Part shown: positions 1 through 8,761 of the stretch, piece by piece
Layout of the letters: each line of letters starts with the position of its first letter
How positions within the stretch are numbered: position 1 is the first letter of the stretch
Made by a program: the position numbers and the translations under genes
Assembly: GCA_036392615.1 (NCBI GenBank)
Contig: DASVXQ010000437.1
Span: forward strand, 1-38,069
DNA length: 38,069 nucleotides
Origin: DASVXQ01 sp036392615
GTDB lineage: Bacteria > Actinomycetota > CALGFH01
Reading direction: 5' to 3'
Notes under the pieces: model-generated
Databases searched by the model: none
What the model was told of the DNA's origin: nothing
What the model saw: the letters and a program-made list of their open reading frames with translations, nothing else

Positions 1-1153
1 CGACGCGGTACAGCGCGGCCGCGTCGGCGCGGGTCAGCGACACGGCCGCCCCGGCGGGGGAGACCCCGCCGGCCCGGCGCGGGACCCGCACGCGCAGCGC
101 GCCCGGCAGGCACCGGAACCGCAAGGGCGGCTCGAGCATCAGCGCCTCGCCGTCCAGGCCGACCGCGACCGGCGACCGTGAGCGGACCTCGAACTCGCTG
201 CCGGACCACTCCATCAGGCCACGGAAGCGGTGGGCCTGGCCGATCGCCTCCAGGCTGGTCAGCTCGGTGACGTCGCGGGCGGTGCGGACCCGCGCGGCCA
301 GCAGCCCAAGGCATCCGCTGTCCAGCCGCGGGCGCGTCCCCGCACCGGCGAACCGCAGCAGCTGGTAGGGGTTGTTGGACACCAGGATGAGCACGGCGTC
401 GTCGCACCTGGCCGCGTCCGGCCCGTCGAACTCGAGGTCGATCGGCGGGGCGTCCGGGCCGAGCATGCCGGGCAGCATGCGGACCCAGGTCTCCAGCTTC
501 GCGTCGCGATAGGCCTCGGACTGGACCACCCGCGCGTACACCCCCAGCGAGGCGTTGTTGACGAACACCCGGTCGTTGACCTGGGCGAGGTCGATCCGCC
601 GCTCGACCCCGTCGGTGAAGGCGTCCAGCGCCCCGGCCACGTCGTCGCGGTCGAGCCCCAGGTCGAGCGCGAAGTGGTTGCGGGTGCCCGAGGGGATGCA
701 CACATGCGGGACGCCGTGGCGCATCGCGGCCCTGGCGACCACCGCCTGCGATCCGTCGCCGCCGGCCATGCCGATGACGTCGGCGCCGTCGGCGATGGCG
801 CGCTCCGCCAGCTCGCCGAGATCGTCCCCGGGTTCCAGGACGATGGTCCGAACCCCGCGCTTGGCGGCCTCGCAGAGGAGGTCGAACCGCACCGCCTTCC
901 CGCCGCCCGACTTGGTGTTGACGATCAGCACGCCATGGGTCGCCGACCCGACGCGCCGGCGCCACTGCCGGCGGGCGGCACGGGGGTCGCGCCCCATGGC
1001 GTAGCGGCCGCTGGCGGCGAACACCGCCAGCAGCGCGAGGACCAGCACGAACAGCACGACGCCACGCCAGTGCAGCAACTGGACCACCAGCAGCCCGGCC
1101 AGGCCGACCAGCATGCCGGCCACACCCAGGGCCCCCTCTGCCGCGCGGTGCAC
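1..1153 (-). CDS. Diacylglycerol kinase catalytic-domain (DAGK/YegS-type) lipid kinase, 3' end outside window
   Basis: Lipid or sphingoid-base kinase of the DAGK catalytic family, expected to phosphorylate a diacylglycerol-like lipid at the membrane. With a GTG start at 1153 the first 60 or so residues form two hydrophobic segments (GMLVGLAGLLVVQLL and VVLFVLVLALLAVFAA). The kinase domain follows, with NTKSGGGK near residues 79-86, the nucleotide-binding GGDGS at 131-135 and PSGTRNHFALD about 20 residues later. These are the family hallmarks. The C-terminal part (VGLDGEALMLEPPLRFRCLPGALRVRVP) matches the usual beta-sandwich end, and the frame is still open at base 1, so the last residues are missing. 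The start is uncertain: an ATG at 1114 is also in frame, and the purine-rich stretch before the GTG lies too close for a normal ribosome site. The gene diverges from the DUF2252 gene. Confidence 0.85.
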   Translation of the reverse strand, partial: MHRAAEGALGVAGMLVGLAGLLVVQLLHWRGVVLFVLVLALLAVFAASGRYAMGRDPRAARRQWRRRVGSATHGVLIVNTKSGGGKAVRFDLLCEAAKRGVRTIVLEPGDDLGELAERAIADGADVIGMAGGDGSQAVVARAAMRHGVPHVCIPSGTRNHFALDLGLDRDDVAGALDAFTDGVERRIDLAQVNDRVFVNNASLGVYARVVQSEAYRDAKLETWVRMLPGMLGPDAPPIDLEFDGPDAARCDDAVLILVSNNPYQLLRFAGAGTRPRLDSGCLGLLAARVRTARDVTELTSLEAIGQAHRFRGLMEWSGSEFEVRSRSPVAVGLDGEALMLEPPLRFRCLPGALRVRVPRRAGGVSPAGAAVSLTRADAAALYRV

Positions 1154-1236
1154 CCTCCGTTTCCTTCGGCACCTCTGACGCTTCGCAGCACCCCTGGCGC
1201 AATTCATGCCGACCGGATGATGCCGATGGCGCTCCG

Positions 1237-1254
1237 GGCGGGATTGAATCCGCC
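1237..1254. promoter_or_regulatory. Imperfect inverted repeat just upstream of the DUF2252 gene
   Basis: GGCGGGATTGAATCCGCC is an inverted repeat (GGCGG.ATT / AAT.CCGCC with one extra G on the left). It sits in the 120-bp divergent spacer, immediately before the ribosome site (GGGGGG) of the gene starting at 1275. It could be an operator or a small RNA hairpin. Only the symmetry is seen; no regulator is known. Confidence 0.35.
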
Positions 1255-1274
1255 ATGGAAGGGGGGATCCAGTC

Positions 1275-2687
1275 ATGGTCAAAAGCGTCCGCGAGGCGCC
1301 ACGCCGGACACCGGAGGAGCGGGCGGCCGCGGGGAAGGCCACCCGGGCGGAAGTGCCGCGCTCGAGCCACGCGGTCTGGGATCCGCCGGCGGACCGTGCC
1401 GATCCGGTCGCCGTGCTCCAGGACCAGGCGAGATCGCGCGTCCCGGAGCTGATCCCGATCCGCCACGGGCGCATGCTGGCGTCCGAGTTCGCCTTCTTCC
1501 GGGGCGGCGCGGCCGTCATGGCCGCCGACCTCGCCACCACGCCTTCCTCCGGCTTCCGGGTGCAGCTCTGCGGCGACGCGCACCTGTCCAACTTCGGCGG
1601 GTTCGCCTCGCCCGACCGGGACATGATCTTCAGCGTCAACGACTTCGACGAGACCCTCCCCGGCCCGTGGGAATGGGACGTGAAGCGCCTGGCGGCCAGC
1701 TTCGCCATCGCCGGCCGGGAGCGGGGGTTCAGCCCCAAGGAGCGCCGCGCGATCGTGCTGGCCTCGATGAGCCGGTACCGCGAGGCCATGCGGGAGTTTG
1801 CCGGGATGCGGAACCTGGACGTCTGGTACGCCCGCCTGGACGCCGCCGGGGTCCTGGAACGCTGGCGCAAGGACGTCACCGCGAAGGCGGTCCGGACCTT
1901 CGAGCAGAACGTCGCCAAGGCCCGTGGCAAGGACAGCCTGCGAGCCCTGGCGAAGCTCTGCCACGACGTCAACGGCGGGCCGCGGATCATCAGCGACCCG
2001 CCGTTGATCGTCCCGCTCGACGAGCTCCTGTCCGGAGCGGACCACGCCCGGCTCGACGCGGCCGTGCGGCGGATCCTCCAGGACTACCAGCGGAGCGTGC
2101 CCCGCGACCGGCGCCACCTGCTCGACGGCTACGAGGTCGTGGACGTGGCCCGCAAGGTGGTCGGCGTCGGCAGCGTGGGGACCAGGGCGTGGATCGCGCT
2201 GATGCTGGGCCGCGACCACGGCGACCCCCTGTTCCTCCAGGTCAAGGAGGCCCAGGAGTCGGTGCTGGCGCCCTACGCCGGCGCCAGCCGGTACCGCAAC
2301 CAGGGGCAGCGGGTGGTCGAGGGGCAACGGCTGATGCAGACCGCCAGCGACATCCTGCTCGGCTGGTACCGGACCGAGGGCGTCGACGGCAAGCAGCGGG
2401 ACTTCTACGTGCGGCAGCTGTGGGACTGGAAGCTCTCGGCCGACGTCGAGCACATGGCCCCGCCGACCATGCGGATCTATGGGGAGGCGTGCGGCTGGAC
2501 GCTGGCCCGCGCGCACGCCCGCTCCGGCGACCGCATCGCCATCGCCGCCTACCTCGGGTCCGGGCGGCAGTTCGAGACCGCGATCGCCGAGTTCGCCGAG
2601 GCCTACGCCGACCAGAACGAGCGCGACTACCGCATCTTCGCCGCCTCCGTCGACGACGGGGTCCTCACCGCCGAGCAGGGGCTCTAG
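1275..2687 (+). CDS. DUF2252 family protein
   Basis: A 470-residue protein of the DUF2252 family, a group of unknown biochemical role that is common in actinobacteria and looks distantly kinase-like. Recognisable features are RHGRMLASEFAFFRGGAAVM, then LCGDAHLSNFGGFASPDRD, then FSVNDFDETLPGPWEWDVKR within the first 150 residues. The GDAHLxNFG and NDFDE blocks resemble the catalytic and metal-binding loops of aminoglycoside-phosphotransferase-like kinases, but no substrate can be named. The length is normal for the family. The ATG at 1275 has a G-rich ribosome site about 7 bases upstream. The gene stands alone and ends 9 bases before the stop of the convergent transhydrogenase gene. Confidence 0.9.
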   Translation: MVKSVREAPRRTPEERAAAGKATRAEVPRSSHAVWDPPADRADPVAVLQDQARSRVPELIPIRHGRMLASEFAFFRGGAAVMAADLATTPSSGFRVQLCGDAHLSNFGGFASPDRDMIFSVNDFDETLPGPWEWDVKRLAASFAIAGRERGFSPKERRAIVLASMSRYREAMREFAGMRNLDVWYARLDAAGVLERWRKDVTAKAVRTFEQNVAKARGKDSLRALAKLCHDVNGGPRIISDPPLIVPLDELLSGADHARLDAAVRRILQDYQRSVPRDRRHLLDGYEVVDVARKVVGVGSVGTRAWIALMLGRDHGDPLFLQVKEAQESVLAPYAGASRYRNQGQRVVEGQRLMQTASDILLGWYRTEGVDGKQRDFYVRQLWDWKLSADVEHMAPPTMRIYGEACGWTLARAHARSGDRIAIAAYLGSGRQFETAIAEFAEAYADQNERDYRIFAASVDDGVLTAEQGL

Positions 2688-2696
2688 GCTGGGACG

Positions 2697-4097
2697 TCAC
2701 TCGTCCAGGCGGGAGACCGCGCGGATCTTGTTCATCGCGTCGAGCGCGGCGACCTTGTACGCCTCCGCCAGGGTCGGGTAGTTGAAGACCGCCTCGACCA
2801 GGTAGTCGACCGTGCCGCCGTTGCCCATCACCGCCTGGCCGATGTGGACGATCTCGGTGGCGTTGGTGCCGAAGACGTGGACCCCGAGCACCCGCCGGTC
2901 CTCGACGCCGACCAGCAGCTTCAACATGCCGTACGAGTCGCCGAGGATCTGGCCGCGGGCCAGCTCGCGGTAGCGTGAGGTGCCGACCTCGTAGGCGATC
3001 GAGGCATCGGTCAGCTCGGCCTCGGTGCTGCCGACGTAGCTGATCTCGGGAATCGTGTAGATGCCGATCGGCAGCAGCCCCTGCGCGGAGCTGGTCGGCT
3101 CGCCGAAGGCGGTGTAGGCGGCCAGACGGCCCTGCTCCATGGAGGTCGCGGCCAGTGCGGGGAAGCCGATCACGTCGCCGACCGCGAAGATGTGGTCCAC
3201 CGCGGTGCGGTAGTCCGGCCCGACCGTGATGCGGCCGCGCGCGTCCGCCTCCAGGCCCGCGTTCTCCAGCCCCAGCTCGTCGGTGAGGCCCTGGCGGCCG
3301 GCGGAGTACAGCACCGTGTCGGCGGGGATGCGCTTGCCGCTGTCGAGCACGGTGACCGCGGCGGTCTTGTGGCGCTCGACCCGCGCGACGGTCTCGCCGA
3401 AGCGGAACGTCACCGCGAGGTCGCGCAGGTGGTAGCGCAGCGACTCGACGATCTCGCCGTCGCAGAACTCCAGCATGCCCGGGCGCCGGTCGACCACGGT
3501 CACCTTGGTGCCGAGGGCGGCGAACATCGAGGCGTACTCCAGCCCGATGACGCCGGCGCCGACCACCACCATCGACGAGGGGATCCGCTCCAGCGACAGC
3601 ATCGCGTCCGAGTCGAGCACGGTCTTGTCGTCGAACTCGACGGTCTCCGGCCGCGCTGGGCGGGTGCCGGTGGCGATCACCACGTTGGCGGCGGTCACGC
3701 GCCGCTCGACCGGCCCGCCGGCGATGCCGACGGTGTGGGGGTCAAGGAAGCGGGCGGTGCCCGCCAGCAGGGTCACGTGGTTGCGGGCGAGCTGGTGCAT
3801 GATCACGTCGACCTCGCGGCCGACCACGTGGCGGGTGCGGGCGCTCAGGTCCTGGACGGTGATCTCGTCCTTGACGCGGTAGCTCTGGCCGTACAGCTCG
3901 CGCTGGCTCAGGCCGGTGAGGTAGACGATCGCCTCACGCAGCGTCTTGGAGGGGATCGTGCCGGTGTTGATGCAGACCCCGCCGACCGAGTCGGTCCGCT
4001 CCACGATCGCGGCGCGCCGGCCGAGCTTGGCCGCGGCGATCGCCGCCTTCTGGCCGCCGGGGCCCGAGCCGATCACCAGAAGGTCATAGTCGTGCAT
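2697..4097 (-). CDS. sthA: Soluble (Si-specific) NAD(P)+ transhydrogenase
   Basis: Cytoplasmic flavoprotein that transfers hydride between NADPH and NAD+ to balance the two cofactor pools. The 466-residue protein starts at MHDYDLLVIGSGPGG with the FAD-binding GSGPGG at 10-15. The decisive block is GGVCINTGTIPSK at 39-51. Dihydrolipoamide dehydrogenase has C-x4-C here; this protein has Cys42 and Thr47, so the redox disulfide is absent, as in characterised SthA enzymes. A second Rossmann motif, VVVGAGVIGLEYASMFAALG, binds the nicotinamide nucleotide, and AVGDVIGFPALA is the second FAD contact. The C-terminal dimerisation domain is complete. The frame stays open far upstream, but the first ATG followed by the flavin motif, preceded by a GGGGGTG purine run, is the natural start. 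Confidence 0.93.
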   Translation of the reverse strand: MHDYDLLVIGSGPGGQKAAIAAAKLGRRAAIVERTDSVGGVCINTGTIPSKTLREAIVYLTGLSQRELYGQSYRVKDEITVQDLSARTRHVVGREVDVIMHQLARNHVTLLAGTARFLDPHTVGIAGGPVERRVTAANVVIATGTRPARPETVEFDDKTVLDSDAMLSLERIPSSMVVVGAGVIGLEYASMFAALGTKVTVVDRRPGMLEFCDGEIVESLRYHLRDLAVTFRFGETVARVERHKTAAVTVLDSGKRIPADTVLYSAGRQGLTDELGLENAGLEADARGRITVGPDYRTAVDHIFAVGDVIGFPALAATSMEQGRLAAYTAFGEPTSSAQGLLPIGIYTIPEISYVGSTEAELTDASIAYEVGTSRYRELARGQILGDSYGMLKLLVGVEDRRVLGVHVFGTNATEIVHIGQAVMGNGGTVDYLVEAVFNYPTLAEAYKVAALDAMNKIRAVSRLDE

Positions 4098-4237
4098 GGC
4101 ACACCCCCGATGCGCGGCGCGGACAGGGTGGATCCCCTCCAAATCTAACCGCAGCGCGCGTCCGCGCCGAGACCGGATCGCGGACGGCGGGGGGGTGCTG
4201 CGAGCGGCCGGCCGCGACCGGCGGCTCCCGCTGTGGC

Positions 4238-4702
4238 TCAGTCCCTCGCGGTGATGACCACCACTGGCAACCCGCAGCCGCGGCGGACCTGCCGTGGAAG
4301 GTCCATCCGCAGCCATCGCGAGATCGGCTGCGGCAGGGTGGAGAGGATCACCTCGTCGAACTGGCGGGTGGCCAGCGCCTGGCCGATGGCCTCCAGCGGG
4401 TCGGCGTGTCCCAGCTCGCCCTCGGCCTTGGCGCCCAGCTGGTGCAGCCTGTCGAGGAGCTGCTCCAGCCGGCTGCGGGCCTGCGCGGCGGCCTCCTCGT
4501 CCATGGCCGGCGCGCACTCGGCGATCACCGCGCCCATCGGCACGTGACCGGCCGCCGCGGCGAACGAGTAGTAGTCCCGCGCCCGCGTGTTCGGGACCAG
4601 CACGTAGAAGTAGCACGGTTCGCCTTCGAGGCGCTTCCGGATCTCCTCGCTGAGCTCCGCGCCCCCCAGCGTCTGGTTCGCAACCACGAGGTACCTGCGC
4701 AC
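4238..4702 (-). CDS. Universal-stress-protein-like small protein
   Basis: A 154-residue protein beginning VRRYLVVANQTLGGAEL and ending DEVILSTLPQPISRWLRMDLPRQVRRGCGLPVVVI. The opening beta strand with conserved Asn, and the closing strand-loop-strand, resemble the UspA fold. The usual ATP-binding G-x2-G-x9-G-S/T pattern is not clear, so nucleotide binding is doubtful. Many relatives carry an unsupported 'indole-glycerol phosphate synthase' label, which should not be used. The GTG start at 4702 is chosen because a GGGAG ribosome site sits about 8 bases upstream. The gene follows the ABC ATPase gene on the same strand after 77 bases and may be read from the same transcript. Confidence 0.7.
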   Translation of the reverse strand: MRRYLVVANQTLGGAELSEEIRKRLEGEPCYFYVLVPNTRARDYYSFAAAAGHVPMGAVIAECAPAMDEEAAAQARSRLEQLLDRLHQLGAKAEGELGHADPLEAIGQALATRQFDEVILSTLPQPISRWLRMDLPRQVRRGCGLPVVVITARD

Positions 4703-4779
4703 GAGGACCACTCCCTCGGCTTTCGTCCCAACCCCGCCGAATTCCTCATCGTACAAGCTCTCGCCGCGGGGCTGAAGGG

Positions 4780-5670
4780 CTATGCGGCCGGCTCGGCGGC
4801 GGTGAGGCTGTGCTGTTGGGCCAGGGCGACGTAGCCGTCCTCGAGGGTAGGGGCGACCGGCTGCGCGTCGGCCGACGGCGGCGTCGCCGCGACGATGCGG
4901 TAGCGGATCATCCCACCGGCCGGGAGGGCCGAGAGCACCGTGCCCGCCGAAGGCGGCGGGCCGCTGCTGACCATCGACCAGACACGTCCGGTCGCGCGCT
5001 CGGTGAGGTCGGCGACGGTTCCGCGGTAGATCAGCCTGCCCTGCCCGAGCACGGCCAGCTCTGTGCAGGTCTGCGCGACGTCGTCGACGATGTGCGTGGA
5101 CAGCACCACGGTGCGGCGCTCGGCGAGCTGGGACAGCAGCGTGCGGAAGCGGATGCGCTCCTCGGGGTCCAGGCCCGCGGTGGGCTCGTCGACGATCAGC
5201 AGCTCGGGGTCGTTGAGGAGCGCCTGGGCGATGCCGAGCCGCCGTCGCATGCCGCCGGAGAAGCCCCGCAGCTTGCGCTCGCCGACGTCGGCCAGGTGCA
5301 CCAGCTCCAGCAGCTCGCCGACCCGGCGGCGCCGGTGGGACCGGTCGTCGAGGCCCTTGAGCAGGGCCACGTAGTCGAGGAACTCCCGCGCGCTGAGGTC
5401 GGGGTACATGCCGAGGTCCTGCGGGAGGTAGCCGAGCACCCGCTGGACCGCGAGCCGTCCCTGCGCGGTGGCCATGTCGTGACCGCCGATGGTGATGCGC
5501 CCGCTGTCCGGGCGGATCAGCCCGGTGAGCAGGCGCATCAGGGTGGTCTTGCCGGCGCCGTTGGCGCCGAGCAGCCCCATGATCCCCGGCGGGATGGTCA
5601 GGCTGACGTCGTCGAGCGCGCGGACCTTGCCGCGGAAGGTCTTGCTGACCTGGTGGATGTCGAGGCGCAT
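4780..5670 (-). CDS. ABC transporter ATP-binding protein
   Basis: ATPase subunit of an ABC-2-type exporter, 296 residues. Walker A is GANGAGKT at 35-42, the Q-loop lies in LGYLPQDLGMYPDLSAREF, the signature is FSGGMRRRLGIAQAL, Walker B is LLIVDEPTAGLDP and the H-loop is STHIVDDV. About 90 residues after the H-loop form a C-terminal extension typical of drug or lantibiotic-type exporter ATPases. It is the last gene of the sigma/anti-sigma/membrane-protein operon, 9 bases after the permease stop. It probably powers the membrane proteins encoded at 5680-7178, and perhaps also the membrane half of the anti-sigma protein. The substrate is unknown. Confidence 0.93.
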   Translation of the reverse strand: MRLDIHQVSKTFRGKVRALDDVSLTIPPGIMGLLGANGAGKTTLMRLLTGLIRPDSGRITIGGHDMATAQGRLAVQRVLGYLPQDLGMYPDLSAREFLDYVALLKGLDDRSHRRRRVGELLELVHLADVGERKLRGFSGGMRRRLGIAQALLNDPELLIVDEPTAGLDPEERIRFRTLLSQLAERRTVVLSTHIVDDVAQTCTELAVLGQGRLIYRGTVADLTERATGRVWSMVSSGPPPSAGTVLSALPAGGMIRYRIVAATPPSADAQPVAPTLEDGYVALAQQHSLTAAEPAA

Positions 5671-5679
5671 CGAGGCTCC

Positions 5680-6477
5680 TTACTCGCTGACGCGGAAGCG
5701 CAGCGCGCGGGCCGCCGCGAGGATCGCCGCGGCGATGGCGAGGATCAGGGCGAGCGACAGCAGGGCGGTTCCGACAGTCGGCTCGGGCCGCAGGACGTTG
5801 AGCGCGGCGCCCTCGAAGGGGCCGGCGGGGTCGCGCGAGCCGAAGAAGACGTGCAGCGGATAGTCCATGGTCAGCGACAGGACCGACGCCGCCAGCGAGG
5901 GGAACTGGCTCTCGACCTCGGTCGCGCCGGCCCAGAACCAGATGCCGACGATCAGCGTGCGGAACAGCGGGGTGGGCATCAGCTGCGGGCCGAGGAAGGC
6001 CAGCGCGCCGGTGAGCAGCAGCAGCGGCACCACCACCGCCGCGAAGGTTGCTGCGGCCCACAGCAGCGCCGTGGGCCGGTCCCGCCAGATCGCGAAGGTC
6101 GCCCCGACGATCAGGTAGACCAGCGCGACTGGGATCGCGGTCGCGGCGCAGGCGCCCAGGTATTTGCCGAACAGCCGCGCGCTGCGGTTGCTCGGGGTGA
6201 CGTCCAGCAGTTGGGCGACACCCAGCTTGCGGTCGCGCACCAGGCGGTCCGCCAGCACGAAGCCGAACACCATCGCCAGCAGCGGCGTGAACCAGCCCAG
6301 CGACGCCGCCATCCAGGTCTTCGGATCGGTGTCCTGCGTGAGGCGCTCCAGGTCCTGCGTGCCCATCGTGGCGAGCACGGCGTACAGCCCGTAGGGGATC
6401 ACGGTGGCGATCCAGATGGCCGGCTTGCGAAGCTGCATGCGCAGCTCGTAGCTGGTCGTGGCTGCGAACGCGGTCAT
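5680..6477 (-). CDS. ABC-2-type transporter membrane protein
   Basis: Integral membrane protein of 265 residues. It begins MTAFAATTSYELRMQLRKPAIWIATVIP, the usual layout of an ABC-2 permease: a short cytoplasmic start with a basic RKP patch, then the first membrane helix. Further hydrophobic segments include WFTPLLAMVFGFVLADRLV, AATAIPVALVYLIVGATFA, AAATFAAVVVPLLLLTGALA and LLSLALILAIAAAILAAA, about six in all. The ATG at 6477 overlaps the stop of the upstream membrane gene as ATGA, so the two are translationally coupled and probably form one transporter with the downstream ATPase. Confidence 0.85.
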   Translation of the reverse strand: MTAFAATTSYELRMQLRKPAIWIATVIPYGLYAVLATMGTQDLERLTQDTDPKTWMAASLGWFTPLLAMVFGFVLADRLVRDRKLGVAQLLDVTPSNRSARLFGKYLGACAATAIPVALVYLIVGATFAIWRDRPTALLWAAATFAAVVVPLLLLTGALAFLGPQLMPTPLFRTLIVGIWFWAGATEVESQFPSLAASVLSLTMDYPLHVFFGSRDPAGPFEGAALNVLRPEPTVGTALLSLALILAIAAAILAAARALRFRVSE

Positions 6478-7178
6478 TCGGTCTCCTTGGTGAGCAGCCG
6501 GCTCGGGTGGCGCAGCAGCAGCCACCCGGCAGCGGTCATCGCCGCGCCGGCGGCGAGCAACGTCAGCCGGTTGGCGGTCCAGTCGTCGTGGACCGTGCCG
6601 CGGGTGGTGGCGAACAGGTAGAGCAGCCGCGACCAGCGGTGCTGCTGCAGCAGCCCGGCGGCGGCCAGGTCGAAGAACCACACCGCGACGACCGCCGCCG
6701 TCGCGGTGGCTGGGCTGGCGGACAGCGCGCCGACCAGCAGGCCGAGGCCGACCAGGCACAGGGTCGGCGCCAGCCAGGTGAGCTGCCCGGGCAGCGCGTC
6801 GTGCGCCGAGGGCCAGCGGTGCCACCAGCCGCTGGCGACCATCGCGACGGCGCTCGTCAGCGCGATCACGGCGACCCAGCCGGCGCTGATCGCCAGGCGT
6901 CGCAGGATCGTGGTCCGGTACGCGGTCGGGAACGTGAGTTGCAACTCGACCGCCGGGTCGCGGCCGACCAGGCTGGCGGCGGCCATCCCGGCGGCCAGCG
7001 GCAGCGCCAGCTCCAGCAGGGACTGCAGGACGAGCGCGATGCCCCGACTCGGGTAGTTCAGCCGGACGGCGCCGTCGACCGCGACCAACACGAGAATCCC
7101 GGCGGCCAGCACGGGCGGCAGCAGCGCGACCCATCCGGCCCGCCGCACCTCGTGACGCCACAGCGACAGTGGTCTCAT
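6474..7178 (-). CDS. Polytopic membrane protein of the ABC exporter operon
   Basis: A 234-residue membrane protein with about six hydrophobic segments (for example WVALLPPVLAAGILVLVAVD, ALPLAAGMAAASLVG, LAPTLCLVGLGLLVGALSA, LTLLAAGAAMTAAGWLLL). The start MRPLSLWRHEVRRAGWVAL resembles the cytoplasmic lead of ABC-2 membrane subunits. No specific family can be assigned. It lies between the anti-sigma/membrane gene (40 bases upstream) and the permease (ATGA overlap downstream), so it most likely contributes to the same export complex. An accessory membrane protein rather than a pore-forming subunit is also possible. Confidence 0.75.
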   Translation of the reverse strand: MRPLSLWRHEVRRAGWVALLPPVLAAGILVLVAVDGAVRLNYPSRGIALVLQSLLELALPLAAGMAAASLVGRDPAVELQLTFPTAYRTTILRRLAISAGWVAVIALTSAVAMVASGWWHRWPSAHDALPGQLTWLAPTLCLVGLGLLVGALSASPATATAAVVAVWFFDLAAAGLLQQHRWSRLLYLFATTRGTVHDDWTANRLTLLAAGAAMTAAGWLLLRHPSRLLTKETE

Positions 7179-7217
7179 GCCGATGGGTAGCGCCGGGTCG
7201 GTCGGTGGTTCACCGGC

Positions 7218-8123
7218 TCACCACCGCAGCGGGCCCGGCCAGCCGCCGGGACGCAAGTGGTGACGGCTCAGCACCACGGCCGCGGCCAGCAGCGCGAGCG
7301 TCGCCGCGACAGTGCCTGGACTGGTGACCCAGACCTCGCGCATGGCGGCGGCGAGCCACCCGCCGGTCAGTTGCGGGATCCCGCCGGTCAGTACCCGCAG
7401 GACCCACAGCGAGGCGGCCACCGCCATCGACACGTTCGGGCCGACCCACATCGCCAGCAGCAGGCTGAGCGCCGACAGCAGCGCCATCGGGCCGAGCCAT
7501 CCGGCGACCAGGGCGGCCAGCCCGACCCGCGGGGCGCCAAGCTGGACGACCGCCGACGCCGCCACGGCCAGCACCAGGTCGTAGGCGAAGACCAGCGTCA
7601 CCCTGGCCAGCAGCACCACCCGCGGCGACGTCGCCGTGACGGCCAGCGCCTCGAACGCCGGGTCGCGCTCCGGCCCGTAGACGCCGGCGACCCCGGCGAC
7701 GGCGACCAGCGGCGCGACCAGCGAGAGCACCGTCGCGCCGGCGCCGTTGCCGGCCGTCAGCGCGAGTCCCACGGCACAGGTCATGACCAGGACCGAGGCG
7801 AGCCACACCGAGGGGCGCACCAACCGCAGCTCCGCGAGCAGCAGCTCCCCGGCGAACGCGGCCCGCCGGCGGCGGGCCGGCGGTGGCTGCGGGGCGAGGG
7901 CGGCTTGTGTCAACGCCGCGCGGACGACGGACGCGGGCTCCGGGGGGGTGCCGGCCGGAGCGGTCATCGCCTCGGCGACCGCGGTCCAGCCCCCCAGCGC
8001 CCCGCGGCAGGCGGCGCAGTCGAGCAGGTGCGCCTCGATCGCCGTTCGCTCCGGCCCGGCCAGCACGCCGGCGGCGTACTCGGCCAGCGCGTCGGGACAG
8101 TGCCGTCCCGCCTTCCCGCTCAT
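7218..8123 (-). CDS. Zinc-finger (zf-HC2) anti-sigma factor fused to a multi-helix membrane domain
   Basis: A 301-residue two-part protein. Residues 1-60 form an anti-sigma zinc domain: HCPDALAEYAAGVL, then AHLLDCAACRGAL with the H-x3-C-x2-C signature of zf-HC2/RsrA-type domains. After a linker, about six hydrophobic segments follow (VWLASVLVMTCAVGLALTA, VLSLVAPLVAVAGVAGVYG, LGPMALLSALSLLLAMWVG, VAATLALLAAAVVL and others). That is far more membrane than the single helix usual for membrane anti-sigma factors, and it resembles an ABC-2 membrane subunit. The ATG overlaps the sigma-factor stop as ATGA. Inference: it holds the sigma factor at the membrane and may couple its release to the state of the exporter. 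Confidence 0.85.
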   Translation of the reverse strand: MSGKAGRHCPDALAEYAAGVLAGPERTAIEAHLLDCAACRGALGGWTAVAEAMTAPAGTPPEPASVVRAALTQAALAPQPPPARRRRAAFAGELLLAELRLVRPSVWLASVLVMTCAVGLALTAGNGAGATVLSLVAPLVAVAGVAGVYGPERDPAFEALAVTATSPRVVLLARVTLVFAYDLVLAVAASAVVQLGAPRVGLAALVAGWLGPMALLSALSLLLAMWVGPNVSMAVAASLWVLRVLTGGIPQLTGGWLAAAMREVWVTSPGTVAATLALLAAAVVLSRHHLRPGGWPGPLRW

Positions 8124-8761
8124 GGCAACTCCTCGGCGTATCCACGGTCGGCCAGCACGCGGGCCAGCGCGGCCCGAGCGTAGTGCAGCCGGCTCTTCAC
8201 CGTCCCCACCGGCACGCCCAGGATCTCCGCGACCTCGCGATGGGTGATCCGGGCGGCGAAGGCGAGCGCCAGCACCTCGCGCTGCTCGAGGCCGAGCCCG
8301 TCGAAGGCCTCGGCGATGACCTCGCGGTGCGCCGCCGCGAGCGCCCGCTCCGCCGGCCCCGGGGCCGGATCGGCCCAGCCGGCGACGCGGTCCAGCGGCA
8401 CCTGCTCGGGTGCCCGGGCCCGCAGGCGGTTGTGCGCCTGCCGCCGCGCGATCCCGAACACCCAGGTCCGCACGCTGGAACGCCCGGCGTAGGCGTGCGC
8501 CGAGCGCCACACCGCCAGCAGCGTGTCCTGGAGGATCTCCTCGGCCAGCATCCGATCGCCCGCGTAGCGCTCCAGAAAGCGGAACAGTCCCACCCGGTAG
8601 CGGGAGTAGAGCGCCGCCAGCGCGGCCGTGTCGCCATCGGCCACCCGGCTGACCAGGACCTCGTCGACCTCCGGCACCGGCGGGTCCCCGGGGCAAGTCG
8701 CCTCACGGGACCGCCTCCGCAGCCGATCCGGAACTGGCATCGCTCCCGCACCCGTGTCCAT
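8120..8761 (-). CDS. RNA polymerase ECF sigma factor
   Basis: ECF-type sigma-70 factor with only regions 2 and 4. Region 2 contains ALYSRYRVGLFRFLERYAGD, ILQDTLLAVWRSAHAY and RTWVFGIARRQAHNRLRAR. Region 4 contains LGLEQREVLALAFAARITHR and EVAEILGVPVGTVKSRLHYA, a clear helix-turn-helix. It heads the operon with the anti-sigma/exporter genes and is coupled to the anti-sigma gene by ATGA, so it most likely activates this operon when the anti-sigma protein lets go. The start is uncertain: ATG codons at 8791, 8761 and 8740 are in frame and none has a strong ribosome site. The middle one is given, and the conserved part begins only at VDEVLVSRVADGDTAAL. Confidence 0.92.
   Translation of the reverse strand: MDTGAGAMPVPDRLRRRSREATCPGDPPVPEVDEVLVSRVADGDTAALAALYSRYRVGLFRFLERYAGDRMLAEEILQDTLLAVWRSAHAYAGRSSVRTWVFGIARRQAHNRLRARAPEQVPLDRVAGWADPAPGPAERALAAAHREVIAEAFDGLGLEQREVLALAFAARITHREVAEILGVPVGTVKSRLHYARAALARVLADRGYAEELP

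Noticed and set aside
230..2785. Very long open frame on the plus strand covering the DAGK and DUF2252 genes in other phases
   Set aside because: Its translation is Arg/Pro/Gly-rich with no family resemblance. It is the usual open shadow of GC-rich coding DNA, and the DAGK and DUF2252 frames explain the region.
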